5,619 nucleotides of DNA, from the NCBI GenBank assembly GCA_026391115.1, contig JAPLER010000153.1:4079-9697 (forward strand). The letters run 5' to 3'. The DNA comes from Bacteroidota bacterium (GTDB lineage Bacteria; Bacteroidota; Bacteroidia; Chitinophagales; Chitinophagaceae). Below, piece after piece: positions 1 to 5,619 of the stretch. Position numbers and translations under genes: made by a program. The notes beneath the pieces are model-generated. The model did no database searches and had not been told where the DNA came from. It saw only the letters and a list, made by a program, of their open reading frames with translations. Each line of letters starts with the position of its first letter. Position 1 is the stretch's first letter.

Positions 1-77
1 ATGTTGTCGTAAATAAAATCTGCATTAACATCTTTTTTTATTTTAAATTGAAATTGAGTGTAGTCAATATTTATCAC
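1..77 (-). CDS. Possible 5' end of an HsdR_N-like protein (partial, runs off the left edge)
   Basis: This minus-strand frame is open from a TAA at about 84-86 to the window edge, giving 25 codons from a GTG at 75-77. The peptide begins (M)INIDYTQFQFKIKK and continues DVNADFIYDN. From memory it resembles the start of the small Bacteroidota proteins with a type I restriction HsdR N-terminal domain (PF13588), which typically open with a short beta strand, an F-x-F-K-I-K element and then F/I-x-D-x-[IV]-R-K-K. No ATG exists in this frame, so the GTG start is inferred. It would be divergent from the AMP nucleosidase gene with 46 bp between the starts. If real, it is more likely a stand-alone nuclease-like domain protein than part of a full restriction system. 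An open frame this short could also be chance in AT-rich DNA. Confidence 0.4.
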   Translation of the reverse strand, partial: MINIDYTQFQFKIKKDVNADFIYDN

Positions 78-95
78 AACTAAGATTTATTTGTT

Positions 96-103
96 TATTT
101 TTA
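96..103 (+). promoter_or_regulatory. Candidate -7 box for the AMP nucleosidase gene
   Basis: TATTTTTA differs from the Bacteroidota -7 consensus TAnnTTTG only at the last base. It ends 20 nt before the ATG at 124, similar to the other candidate boxes in the window. No TTG-type -33 element is seen at the usual 19-20 nt spacing. In this AT-rich gap a chance match is quite possible. Confidence 0.22.
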
Positions 104-123
104 CAATATTATAAAAAGAAAGT

Positions 124-894
124 ATGAAAACGAAAGAAGAAATAGTTAGCAACTGGTTACCACGTTACACAGGCGAAGCATTAGAGAATTTTGGAGAATA
201 TATTCTACTAACAAACTTTGGTAATTATGTGGAAATGTTTGCCAAATGGAATAAGGTAAAAATTATTGGTAAAGACAGACCATTTCAGTGTGCTACAGCC
301 AATGGTATTACCATTATTAATTTTGGAATGGGTAGTCCAGGTGCTGCAACTGTAATGGATTTATTAAGTGCTATACAGCCCAAAGCCGTTTTATTTTTAG
401 GCAAATGTGGTGGCTTAAAAAAACGCCATCAACTTGGCGATTTAATTTTGCCCATTGCAGCTATTAGAGGTGAAGGAACCAGTAATGACTACTTTCCCCC
501 AGAAGTACCAGCAATGCCAGCATTTGCTTTGCAAAAAGCTATTTCTACAACTATCCGTGATTATAATATTGACTATTGGACAGGCACTGTTTACACTACC
601 AATAGAAGAGTGTGGGAACATGATGAAATTTTTAAAGAACATTTAAAAACTGTGAGAGCTTATGCTATTGATATGGAAACTGCAACCATTTTTACTGTTG
701 GTTTTTACAATCATATTCCAACTGGTGCATTGCTTTTAGTGAGCGATAGCCCTATGACACCAGATGGTGTAAAGACAGAAGCAAGTGATAAAAAAATAAC
801 TTCAGAGTTTGTAGAAAGGCATCTTAAAGTAGGGATAGATTCTTTAAAACAATTGATTAATAAAGGACTTACAGTAAGACACTTGAAGTTTTAA
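124..894 (+). CDS. amn: AMP nucleosidase, short Bacteroidota form
   Basis: The 256-residue cytosolic enzyme is predicted to hydrolyse AMP to adenine and ribose 5-phosphate, feeding purine salvage and adenylate balance. The sequence is a single nucleoside phosphorylase-type (PNP_UDP_1) domain: a G-M-G-S-P phosphate/ribose loop at residues 68-72, the strand FLGKCGGL at 91-98, the nucleoside-binding D-M-E-T at 183-186, and SDSP with the likely catalytic Asp208. It is about half the length of the enterobacterial enzyme (roughly 480 residues), because it lacks the N-terminal regulatory domain; this short form is usual in Bacteroidota. The ATG at 124 follows an A-rich leader (AAAAAGAAAGT) and no better start is visible. 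The gene is monocistronic, converges on the DUF4293 gene, and ends at the shared hairpin at 921-953. A related nucleoside phosphorylase is the main alternative, but the N-terminal stretch and the GMGSP context fit AMP nucleosidase. Confidence 0.9.
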   Translation: MKTKEEIVSNWLPRYTGEALENFGEYILLTNFGNYVEMFAKWNKVKIIGKDRPFQCATANGITIINFGMGSPGAATVMDLLSAIQPKAVLFLGKCGGLKKRHQLGDLILPIAAIRGEGTSNDYFPPEVPAMPAFALQKAISTTIRDYNIDYWTGTVYTTNRRVWEHDEIFKEHLKTVRAYAIDMETATIFTVGFYNHIPTGALLLVSDSPMTPDGVKTEASDKKITSEFVERHLKVGIDSLKQLINKGLTVRHLKF

Positions 895-920
895 AATTAG
901 CAATAGGAATTACTTTAAAT

Positions 921-953
921 AAAAAGGTTTGTTGAAACTCAACAAACCTTTTT
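921..953. terminator. Bidirectional rho-independent terminator between convergent genes
   Basis: A perfect 15-bp stem (921-935 with 939-953) encloses a 3-nt AAC loop. The arms carry an A5 tract on the left and a T6 tract (949-954) on the right, so a U-run follows the hairpin in both directions. It lies 26 nt after the amn stop and 20 nt beyond the DUF4293 stop, and most simply terminates both. Confidence 0.88.
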
Positions 954-973
954 TGATTATTTTTTTGTGTAAC

Positions 974-1399
974 CTATCTTAACCTATCTACACTTTTTAT
1001 CAATTTTTCATCTTTATTTATGCCAATAATAGCCATAATTAATAACACAGGAACAGCAAGTACTAATATTGATGTGATACTATAAGCACCATCAACAAAT
1101 TTCTTTGTTTGCAGATAATACAAAACGATTACAACAATTGAGACGATGCAATTTATTGCTGTAAATAGAATTTGTTTTTTTCTATCATTATAAAGAAATA
1201 TTGTAATTAAAGCTGCCACTCCAATAGCAACTGATAGAATTGTAATTAAAATATCAAACCTTGCATTAAGCTGTTCAAATGATTTAATACCTGTAACAGT
1301 ATCTTTTATAGTATTGCCTGTATAAAAAGGGAATTTAAGTGTTAATAGAGCAGCAATTGCTGCAAATAGAAGCCACAATGTTTGTTTACGTTGAATCAT
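974..1399 (-). CDS. DUF4293 family four-helix membrane protein
   Basis: The 141-residue protein starts MIQRKQTLWLL, the characteristic opening of the DUF4293 family, which is found in Bacteroidota and has no established function. Hydrophobicity suggests four transmembrane helices at about residues 8-24, 49-70, 77-96 and 107-127. Helices 1 and 2 are joined by a polar loop at 25-48, and a short basic tail (KSVDRLR) follows helix 4. The length is typical for the family. The ATG at 1397-1399 has an A-rich upstream leader. It lies 77 bp downstream of glyA on the same strand with no hairpin between, so read-through from glyA is likely. I saw no good -7 box in the gap. Transcription ends at the shared hairpin at 921-953. 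A role in one-carbon metabolism is not implied by the position alone. Confidence 0.82.
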   Translation of the reverse strand: MIQRKQTLWLLFAAIAALLTLKFPFYTGNTIKDTVTGIKSFEQLNARFDILITILSVAIGVAALITIFLYNDRKKQILFTAINCIVSIVVIVLYYLQTKKFVDGAYSITSILVLAVPVLLIMAIIGINKDEKLIKSVDRLR

Positions 1400-1476
1400 A
1401 TTTATAGTTATTGTGATATGTGTACTAATAATTTATTTTCTAAAATTAACTATTAATAATTTAGCAGTGGATGTTA

Positions 1477-2754
1477 TTATAGCTCAGGATATAAATTAAA
1501 TTGGTTCATAAAATCATTTACTTCACTTTTTATTGCAGCTAATTTTGTTGCATCATCAGCATTCATTAGTGCAGCATCAATTTTATCAACAACAAATAAC
1601 ATATCATTTTCTTTCATTCCTCTTGAAGTAATAGCTGCAACCCCAAAACGAATTCCACTGGTTACAAAAGCACTTTTATCATCGTAAGGAACCATATTTT
1701 TATTAGCAGTTATATCGGCTTCACCCAAAACATTTTCTGCTTTTTTGCCACTAATATTTTTGTTGCGTAAATCAATTAACATTAAGTGATTGTCTGTTCC
1801 TCCACTAATAATACTATAATCACGTTTTACAAATTCATTTGCCATAGCTTGAGCATTTGCTTTTACTTGCTTAGCATATACTGTAAATTCATCAGTTAAT
1901 ATTTCGCCAAATGCAATAGCCTTTGCAGCAATTACGTGTTCTAATGGACCACCTTGAGTGCCAGGAAATACAGCCATATCAATCAGGTTGCTCATCATTC
2001 TTATGTTTCCTTTTACATCTTTTAAACCAAAAGGATTTTCAAAATCTTTACCCATCATAATTACACCACCTCTTGGTCCACGTAAAGTTTTATGTGTAGT
2101 TGATGTAACAAAATGACAATGCTCAAAAGGACTACTCAATAAACCTTTTGCAATTAATCCAGCTGGATGTGCAATATCAGCCAATACAAATGCACCCACC
2201 TCATTTGCAACTTCACGAATTCTTTTATAATCAATATCTCTGCTGTATGCACTAGCACCACAAATTATTAATTTTGGTTTTACAGTTCTTGCTTTGGTTT
2301 CTAATTCTTCATAATCAATTAAGCCAGTTTCTTTTTTAACAGTGTAAAAATTAGGCTTGTATAATTTACCACTAAAATTAACAGAACTACCGTGTGTTAA
2401 ATGTCCACCCATACTTAGGTCTAATCCAAGTATAGCATCACCGGGTTGTAAAACAGCTAACATCAACGCAGCATTGGCTTGAGCACCACTATGAGGTTGC
2501 ACATTGGCAAATTCGATATTAAAAATTTGCTTTAATCTATCAATAGCAAGTTGCTCTGTTTGGTCAACAATTTCGCAGCCACCATAGTATCTTCTACCAG
2601 GATAACCTTCTGCATATTTATTGGTTAACACGCTGCCCATTGCTTGCATTACTTGTAGGGAAGTAAAATTTTCACTGGCAATTAATTCTATTCCTCGTCT
2701 TTGTCTTTCAAGTTCTTTGCCTATTAAATCAAAAACTAAATTATCTCTTTGCAT
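1477..2754 (-). CDS. glyA: Serine hydroxymethyltransferase
   Basis: This PLP enzyme interconverts serine plus tetrahydrofolate with glycine plus 5,10-methylene-tetrahydrofolate, the main source of one-carbon units. From the ATG at 2754 the product has 425 residues and begins MQRDNLVFDLIGKELERQ, matching the normal start of the family. Seen landmarks (numbered from that Met) are IELIASENF at 22-30, YAEGYPGRRYYGG at 47-59, QPHSGAQAN at 86-94, DIAHPAGL with the cofactor Asp193 and His196, STTHKTLRGPRGG with the Schiff-base Lys222, FPGTQGGP at 263-270, and SGIRFG with the substrate-carboxylate Arg369. The loop before FPGTQGGP (about 238-262) is longer than in E. coli, as I recall for Bacteroidota enzymes. 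The frame stays open to an ATG at 2835 (452 codons), but those first codons are the T-rich arm of a hairpin and have no family counterpart. A -7-like TATTTTTG lies 17 nt before 2754. Confidence 0.95.
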   Translation of the reverse strand: MQRDNLVFDLIGKELERQRRGIELIASENFTSLQVMQAMGSVLTNKYAEGYPGRRYYGGCEIVDQTEQLAIDRLKQIFNIEFANVQPHSGAQANAALMLAVLQPGDAILGLDLSMGGHLTHGSSVNFSGKLYKPNFYTVKKETGLIDYEELETKARTVKPKLIICGASAYSRDIDYKRIREVANEVGAFVLADIAHPAGLIAKGLLSSPFEHCHFVTSTTHKTLRGPRGGVIMMGKDFENPFGLKDVKGNIRMMSNLIDMAVFPGTQGGPLEHVIAAKAIAFGEILTDEFTVYAKQVKANAQAMANEFVKRDYSIISGGTDNHLMLIDLRNKNISGKKAENVLGEADITANKNMVPYDDKSAFVTSGIRFGVAAITSRGMKENDMLFVVDKIDAALMNADDATKLAAIKSEVNDFMNQFNLYPEL

Positions 2755-2771
2755 TGTAGATTGGTTTGTGG

Positions 2772-2779
2772 CAAAAATA
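2772..2779 (-). promoter_or_regulatory. Candidate -7 promoter box of glyA
   Basis: On the minus strand this reads TATTTTTG, a full match to the Bacteroidota TAnnTTTG -7 consensus. The G lies 17 nt before the proposed ATG at 2754, which would give a leader of about ten nucleotides. That would also put the upstream in-frame ATGs (2835, 2805) outside the transcript. No convincing TTG/TTTG -33 element is seen about 19 nt further upstream, so this rests on the -7 match, the position, and the identical TATTTTTGC before the 67-residue gene. Confidence 0.45.
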
Positions 2780-2818
2780 GTAGGAATGATAGTTGGCCGT
2801 TTCATTAGTTCTATATTT

Positions 2819-2872
2819 CTTAAAAAGAAAACCACACATTCATTCTTAAGAATGTGTGGTTTTCTTTTTAAG
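2819..2872. terminator. 23-bp perfect inverted repeat, probable second terminator upstream of glyA
   Basis: The arms 2819-2841 and 2850-2872 are perfectly complementary over 23 bp around an 8-nt loop (2842-2849). The core CCACACATTC is flanked by A/T tracts, so an RNA from either strand forms a hairpin ending in a U-rich arm. It lies just downstream of the hairpin at 2900-2936 on the minus strand and just upstream of the proposed glyA promoter. No gene ends directly at it: the nearest upstream gene already has a terminator, and there is no plus-strand gene here. The simplest reading is a back-up terminator insulating glyA. A small transposon remnant or other structured element is possible. 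Confidence 0.6.
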
Positions 2873-2899
2873 ATTTTTATTGATCAGATATTAAGATAC

Positions 2900-2936
2900 T
2901 ACAAAAAATGATGTTCGAGGAACATCATTTTTTGTA
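2900..2936 (-). terminator. Rho-independent terminator of the YHYH protein gene
   Basis: A perfect 17-bp stem (2900-2916 with 2920-2936) encloses a 3-nt loop, with a six-residue U-tract on the distal arm when read on the minus strand. It begins 10 nt beyond the stop codon of the secreted YHYH protein gene, where a terminator is expected. Confidence 0.85.
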
Positions 2937-2946
2937 AGAATAAAAA

Positions 2947-4575
2947 TTAATGCTGAATAATAATTTTATATACTTTTTTATTTAATCCATCATTTACTGA
3001 AATAAAGTAAGTGCCATTGGAACAATCTTTAGTTTCTAAATATGCAATTGTACTACCTTGTAAAAATTGTTGTTTTTTAATAATTTGGCCAGTAGAATTT
3101 GCTAGCGTTATTTCCATAGAATTTTTTACTATTCCATTTGCTTGCATAATTAAAATATCGGCTACAGGGTTTGGAAAAATACTAATGTCTATAGCTTTAT
3201 CTTGGTGAAATGAAATAACCTTTGAATAAGAGTATTTGCCGTTAATATCAACTACTTTAATTCTGTAGTATTTAGTATTAATAAAAGTGCCCAAATCTGT
3301 AAAAGAATATTTGTTATTATTTTGACTATAACTGTTGCTTGCCACTTCACCAACCTTACTAAATGAAATGCCATCATTGCCAGTCTCAATAGCAAAATAT
3401 TTTACGTCCTTTTCATTCGTTGTAGTCCAGTTTAATACAGTTCCTTTATCATTCAAGAATCCATTTAAATCGATAGATTCTACAGATAAAATTGGTCCAG
3501 TATAAGTTGTTGCACCTCCGGGTATAGTTGTAACTTTTGTAACCACTTTATTACCATAAAATGTTGGTCCAACTACATAAGGATATGCAGAATTATGATT
3601 CACATCAACAGTAGCAAAATAGCAATACGTTCCATTGGGATATTCAGGTGTTTTGCAAAACCTTCCATTATGTTCATCTAGATAATCTGTTTGTCCTGCA
3701 GATGGTGTAATGTATTGATAATCTTCTCTAAAATATCCTAATGGGTAAGTTCCACTAACTACCGGACCAGCAGTTACAGTTGTACCAACAGAATTAGTGG
3801 TTCTAGTTGTTATATTTCTTAAAAAATAACTTGATTTCATTCTTACAATAGCACCAGTGCCATTAGTATCTTTATAAGCATATGCACCGTAAATTGGAAA
3901 TCCGTCGTAAGCAAAACCAATTAAAGGAGAATGTTTTGATGCATCAATTACATATAAACCATCAGATGCATATAAATTACAAATTGTTGAAATAATGTTT
4001 AGGGCTAAATTAAAAGCACTTGGATTTTGATGATGATGATAATTAGTACCAGCTGGATGCCCTTTGGAACAATCAAAGCCTGTTTTTTCGCCAACAACAG
4101 CATCTCTATTCCAAACACCATCTCCTGTACATCCCATAATAGGACCACCACAAACTTTGCTTTGTGCATTGTTCCAACTTACGCCATCCCTATAATCAAA
4201 TAACGCTACCCCATTAATAAAAAGTCCAATATTACCACCAGTTGTGGCAGTAGGTGTACCTGTATTTTTGGTAGGGGATAGAGGCAATTTAAAAATGGCA
4301 TTTTGATTTCCAGCAACATTAGTATTGCCGTCTAAAAATGGGCCAGTAATATATGCAGGTAAACCAGTTGTAGAGATATACACATCAGTGGTTGTATATT
4401 TTACAGATTGCACATTTGCCAAACTAGCATCAGTTATTAAGGCACCAGTTGTTTTATCATAATGCCTGGCAGTAATTGTAGAGTTTCTTAACCAAGCAGA
4501 TAGGGAAGGACTTTGAGCATTAATTACAAGTGTAATTAAAAAAGAAACGGTTGTTATTAAAATGCCTTTTTTCAT
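2947..4575 (-). CDS. Secreted YHYH-domain protein with T9SS C-terminal sorting domain
   Basis: The 542-residue product has three parts. Residues 1-20 are a signal peptide (KK, a hydrophobic core, cleavage likely after NA before QS). About 30-335 is a YHYH-family domain (Pfam PF14240, function unknown): NYHHHQNP at 178-185, GFAYDGFPIYGAY at 220-232, LDEHNG at 299-304 and TPEYPNGTYCYF at 309-320. About 365-457 looks like a beta-sandwich linker of fibronectin-III type (LNWTTTNEKDVKYFAIE, then TKYYRIKVVD). About 463-542 is a type A T9SS sorting domain (SIFPNPVAD at 465-473, GTYFISV at 521-527, ending KVYKIIIQH). It should therefore cross the outer membrane by T9SS and be released or anchored on the cell surface. 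Six cysteines (142, 149, 169, 199, 307, 318) could form disulfides outside the cell. The signature positions read YHHH and YCYF rather than YHYH. The gene appears monocistronic. The substrate or ligand is unknown. Confidence 0.85.
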   Translation of the reverse strand: MKKGILITTVSFLITLVINAQSPSLSAWLRNSTITARHYDKTTGALITDASLANVQSVKYTTTDVYISTTGLPAYITGPFLDGNTNVAGNQNAIFKLPLSPTKNTGTPTATTGGNIGLFINGVALFDYRDGVSWNNAQSKVCGGPIMGCTGDGVWNRDAVVGEKTGFDCSKGHPAGTNYHHHQNPSAFNLALNIISTICNLYASDGLYVIDASKHSPLIGFAYDGFPIYGAYAYKDTNGTGAIVRMKSSYFLRNITTRTTNSVGTTVTAGPVVSGTYPLGYFREDYQYITPSAGQTDYLDEHNGRFCKTPEYPNGTYCYFATVDVNHNSAYPYVVGPTFYGNKVVTKVTTIPGGATTYTGPILSVESIDLNGFLNDKGTVLNWTTTNEKDVKYFAIETGNDGISFSKVGEVASNSYSQNNNKYSFTDLGTFINTKYYRIKVVDINGKYSYSKVISFHQDKAIDISIFPNPVADILIMQANGIVKNSMEITLANSTGQIIKKQQFLQGSTIAYLETKDCSNGTYFISVNDGLNKKVYKIIIQH

Positions 4576-4591
4576 TTTTATATTGTTATAG

Positions 4592-4599
4592 CAAATTAA
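4592..4599 (-). promoter_or_regulatory. Candidate -7 box for the YHYH protein gene
   Basis: The minus strand reads TTAATTTG, one mismatch (second base) from TAnnTTTG, with the G 16 nt before the ATG at 4575. A TTG lies upstream (complement of 4623-4625), but the 23-nt spacer is longer than the usual 19-20 nt. This is weak evidence, supported mainly by the matching distance to the start. Confidence 0.28.
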
Positions 4600-4634
4600 A
4601 CGAAAAAAAAGTAAGTAACCTTCAATGATTTAAT

Positions 4635-4674
4635 ACAAATAAAAAAAGCAACCTAAGTTGCTTTTTTTATTTGT
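4635..4674 (-). terminator. Terminator hairpin of tRNA-Leu
   Basis: A perfect 18-bp stem (4635-4652 with 4657-4674) encloses a 4-nt loop (4653-4656). The GC-containing core GCAAC/GTTGC is followed by a seven-base U-tract on the minus strand. The upstream arm begins at the base complementary to the tRNA discriminator, so the hairpin abuts the mature 3' end with no spacer. Confidence 0.87.
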
Positions 4675-4759
4675 GCCCCGGAACGGAGTTGAACCGTTAC
4701 TTGCATTGCTGCAAACAGGATTTTAAGTCCTGCGTGTCTACCAATTCCACCACCGGGGC
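4674..4759 (-). tRNA. tRNA-Leu(UAA)
   Basis: This is an 86-nt class II tRNA. The acceptor arms GCCCCGG (4753-4759) and CCGGGGC (4675-4681) pair perfectly and are followed by discriminator A (complement of 4674). The anticodon stem CAGGA/TCCTG encloses the loop CTTAAAA, giving anticodon UAA, which reads UUA (and UUG by wobble). The long variable arm folds as TTGC/GCAA around a 6-nt loop, and the T arm is AACGG-TTCAACT-CCGTT. A long variable arm with A73 is diagnostic of leucine here. CCA is not encoded (CAA follows), so it must be added enzymatically. It lies 38 bp downstream of tRNA-Gly with a terminator between, so it may depend on read-through or its own weak promoter. Confidence 0.96.
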
Positions 4760-4768
4760 TACCCTAAA

Positions 4769-4794
4769 AAAAATCCCACAAAAGTGGGACTTTT
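4769..4794 (-). terminator. Terminator hairpin between tRNA-Gly and tRNA-Leu
   Basis: On the minus strand AAAAGTCCCAC pairs with GTGGGATTTTT around a TTTT loop: 11 bp including one G-U pair, followed by a run of eight U residues (complement of 4766-4773). It lies 3 nt after the tRNA-Gly discriminator base and looks like the tRNA-Gly terminator, perhaps a leaky one that lets some transcription reach tRNA-Leu. Confidence 0.78.
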
Positions 4795-4797
4795 ATG

Positions 4798-4870
<73 letters not shown>

Positions 4871-4884
4871 ATTAACGAAACTAC

Positions 4885-4892
4885 CAAATTTT
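4885..4892 (-). promoter_or_regulatory. Candidate -7 box for tRNA-Gly
   Basis: The minus strand reads AAAATTTG, one defined base (the first T) away from TAnnTTTG. The G lies 14 nt before the tRNA 5' end, in the 32-bp gap after the 67-residue gene. No -33 element is clear, so this is a weak call. The tRNAs might instead be transcribed from upstream, because no terminator is seen after the 67-residue gene. Confidence 0.22.
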
Positions 4893-4902
4893 TTATAAAA
4901 AA

Positions 4903-5106
4903 TTATTTATATTCTGGGGTATATTTACTACTACTTTGAATTTCAACATCTGGTTTACCTTTATAGGTTTCATGGCTAAGTCTAAAACTAGCACCAACTA
5001 AAAATGCAACTAATGCAGCAAGTGATAGATAAAAAACAAAACGAGATGAATTAACCCAATTTTTTGTAAAATCTTTACTTACAGTTTCTTCGTGATGATG
5101 TGACAT
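4903..5106 (-). CDS. Small single-pass membrane protein of unknown function with an N-terminal His cluster
   Basis: I do not recognise this 67-residue protein as a named family. The visible layout is MSHHHEET, a charged segment up to about residue 22, one strong transmembrane helix at about 23-41 (FVFYLSLAALVAFLVGASF), then a polar tail of about 26 residues ending KYTPEYK. Basic residues (K11, K15, R22) precede the helix and further charge follows it, so topology is unclear from inspection. The His-His-His-Glu-Glu start could bind metal, but this is inference. The start ATG at 5106 has a full-match -7 box 19 nt upstream and an AT-rich leader. It lies 89 bp downstream of hscA on the same strand and just upstream of tRNA-Gly. 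Own promoter, composition and clear architecture support a real gene. Small respiratory-complex subunits have this general shape, but nothing identifies it as one. Confidence 0.72.
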   Translation of the reverse strand: MSHHHEETVSKDFTKNWVNSSRFVFYLSLAALVAFLVGASFRLSHETYKGKPDVEIQSSSKYTPEYK

Positions 5107-5125
5107 ATATAAAAAATTTCGTTTG

Positions 5126-5133
5126 CAAAAATA
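5126..5133 (-). promoter_or_regulatory. Candidate -7 promoter box of the 67-residue membrane protein gene
   Basis: The minus strand reads TATTTTTG, a full match to TAnnTTTG, with the G 19 nt before the ATG at 5106. With the next base it forms the same TATTTTTGC found before glyA. No TTG-type -33 element is evident at the expected spacing. It suggests that this gene is transcribed separately from hscA even though they are codirectional. Confidence 0.45.
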
Positions 5134-5195
5134 GGGTTGATGATTAATTAAATTGTTTGTAGCACAAAATAAATTTTATAATTATTTATCCTCAT

Positions 5196-5619
5196 TTATA
5201 AAATAGACTTCCCACTTAAAGCATTACTAACAGCTGCATCCATTGCTCTCTCTGCAAATGGACGTGTTATTTCGTTGAGATCCTCAATTTTAGTATGAAT
5301 TAAATTTTTATCATTCAATGTTAAAGATAGTTGTAATGCTTGCATAGCTTGAGCTGTAACCAATAATTCCTCTTTCGAAATAATATTAGTGTTTTTTTGT
5401 AAAAACTTTTCTGTAACATCAAGTATTTGTTCTGCCTCTGTTTGTGCTTCTATTAATGCTCTCGTTGCAATATCTTCTTTGGCATTTTTAATACTATCTG
5501 ATAACATTTTCTCAACGTCTTCATCTGAAATACCATACTGTGGTTTTACTTCAACACTCTGCTCTACACCGCTTCTTAATTCTTTTGCACTTACAGTTAA
5601 AATACCATCTGCATTAATT
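5196..5619 (-). CDS. hscA: Fe-S cluster assembly chaperone HscA, C-terminal part (5' end beyond window)
   Basis: The frame is open through the right edge and gives the last 140 residues, about a quarter of a normal HscA (about 610-620). HscA is an Hsp70 that, with the J-protein HscB, helps transfer Fe-S clusters from the IscU scaffold. The visible part starts in the substrate-binding beta domain, INADGILTVSAKELRSGVE, followed by VKPQYGISDEDVEKMLSDS, the helical-lid junction typical of HscA. The lid then runs AKEDIATRALIEAQTEAE and ends RPFAERAMDAAVSNALSGKSIL. The VKPxYGxSDE and FAxRxMDxxVxxALxGKS elements, with no acidic G/M-rich DnaK tail, separate it from DnaK. An internal ATG at 5507 is a methionine within the lid region, not the start. 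Other isc/hsc genes are expected to the right of the window. Confidence 0.92.
   Translation of the reverse strand, partial: INADGILTVSAKELRSGVEQSVEVKPQYGISDEDVEKMLSDSIKNAKEDIATRALIEAQTEAEQILDVTEKFLQKNTNIISKEELLVTAQAMQALQLSLTLNDKNLIHTKIEDLNEITRPFAERAMDAAVSNALSGKSIL

Noticed and set aside
3..83. Plus-strand open frame reaching the left edge, as the 3' end of an upstream gene
   Set aside because: The peptide is rich in Val, Ile, Phe and Cys with no family look. The minus-strand frame over the same bases is more protein-like.
442..646. Two short open frames overlapping the AMP nucleosidase gene on both strands
   Set aside because: They lie wholly inside a well-conserved enzyme gene and encode Cys/Phe-rich peptides with no family resemblance.
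1400..1476. Terminator or separate promoter between glyA and the DUF4293 gene
   Set aside because: The 77-bp gap is AT-rich, with only short imperfect repeats and no good TAnnTTTG box, so neither can be supported.
2621..2911. Plus-strand open frame of 96 codons antisense to the glyA start
   Set aside because: It overlaps conserved SHMT coding sequence and both hairpins, has no recognisable domain and looks like a shadow frame.
3011..3208. Plus-strand 65-codon frame inside the YHYH gene
   Set aside because: It is antisense to the clear T9SS sorting domain and has no independent support.
5107..5195. Terminator after hscA
   Set aside because: The gap holds AT-rich palindromic scraps but no GC-containing stem with a U-run.

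Overview
The window looks like a chromosomal stretch from a low-GC member of the Bacteroidota, most likely the Chitinophagales/Sphingobacteriales side. That placement is inferred from a type IX secretion (T9SS) C-terminal sorting domain, a DUF4293 protein (a family essentially confined to this phylum), the short Bacteroidota-style AMP nucleosidase, A-rich leaders without Shine-Dalgarno sequences, and several TAnnTTTG-like -7 boxes. Nothing looks mobile, phage-like or defence-island-like, apart from a possible fragment of an HsdR_N-like gene at the left edge.

Left part (1-1480): a probable 5' end of a minus-strand gene runs off the left edge, divergent from a plus-strand AMP nucleosidase (124-894). 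The latter converges on a minus-strand DUF4293 membrane protein (974-1399). A perfect hairpin at 921-953 sits between them and can serve as terminator for both.

Middle (1477-4575, minus strand): glyA encodes serine hydroxymethyltransferase. Its real start is very probably position 2754, not the far-upstream ATG, which lies inside a 23-bp hairpin. DUF4293 follows 77 bp downstream with no visible terminator, so the two may be co-transcribed. Upstream of glyA are two tandem perfect hairpins (2819-2872 and 2900-2936). The second is the terminator of a 542-residue secreted YHYH-family protein carrying a T9SS sorting domain.

Right part (4635-5619, minus strand): tRNA-Leu(UAA) and tRNA-Gly(GCC), each followed by its own hairpin terminator. 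Then come a 67-residue single-pass membrane protein with a His cluster and the C-terminal 140 codons of hscA, the Hsp70 of iron-sulfur cluster assembly. The tRNA-Gly has mispairs in the acceptor and D stems and an unusual 15-48 pair.

The genes do not form one pathway: this is housekeeping (purine salvage, one-carbon metabolism, Fe-S assembly, tRNAs) with one secreted protein of unknown role. I found no convincing undescribed system. The best leads are the irregular tRNA-Gly, the orphan 23-bp hairpin, the divergent YHYH signatures and the small His-rich protein beside hscA.
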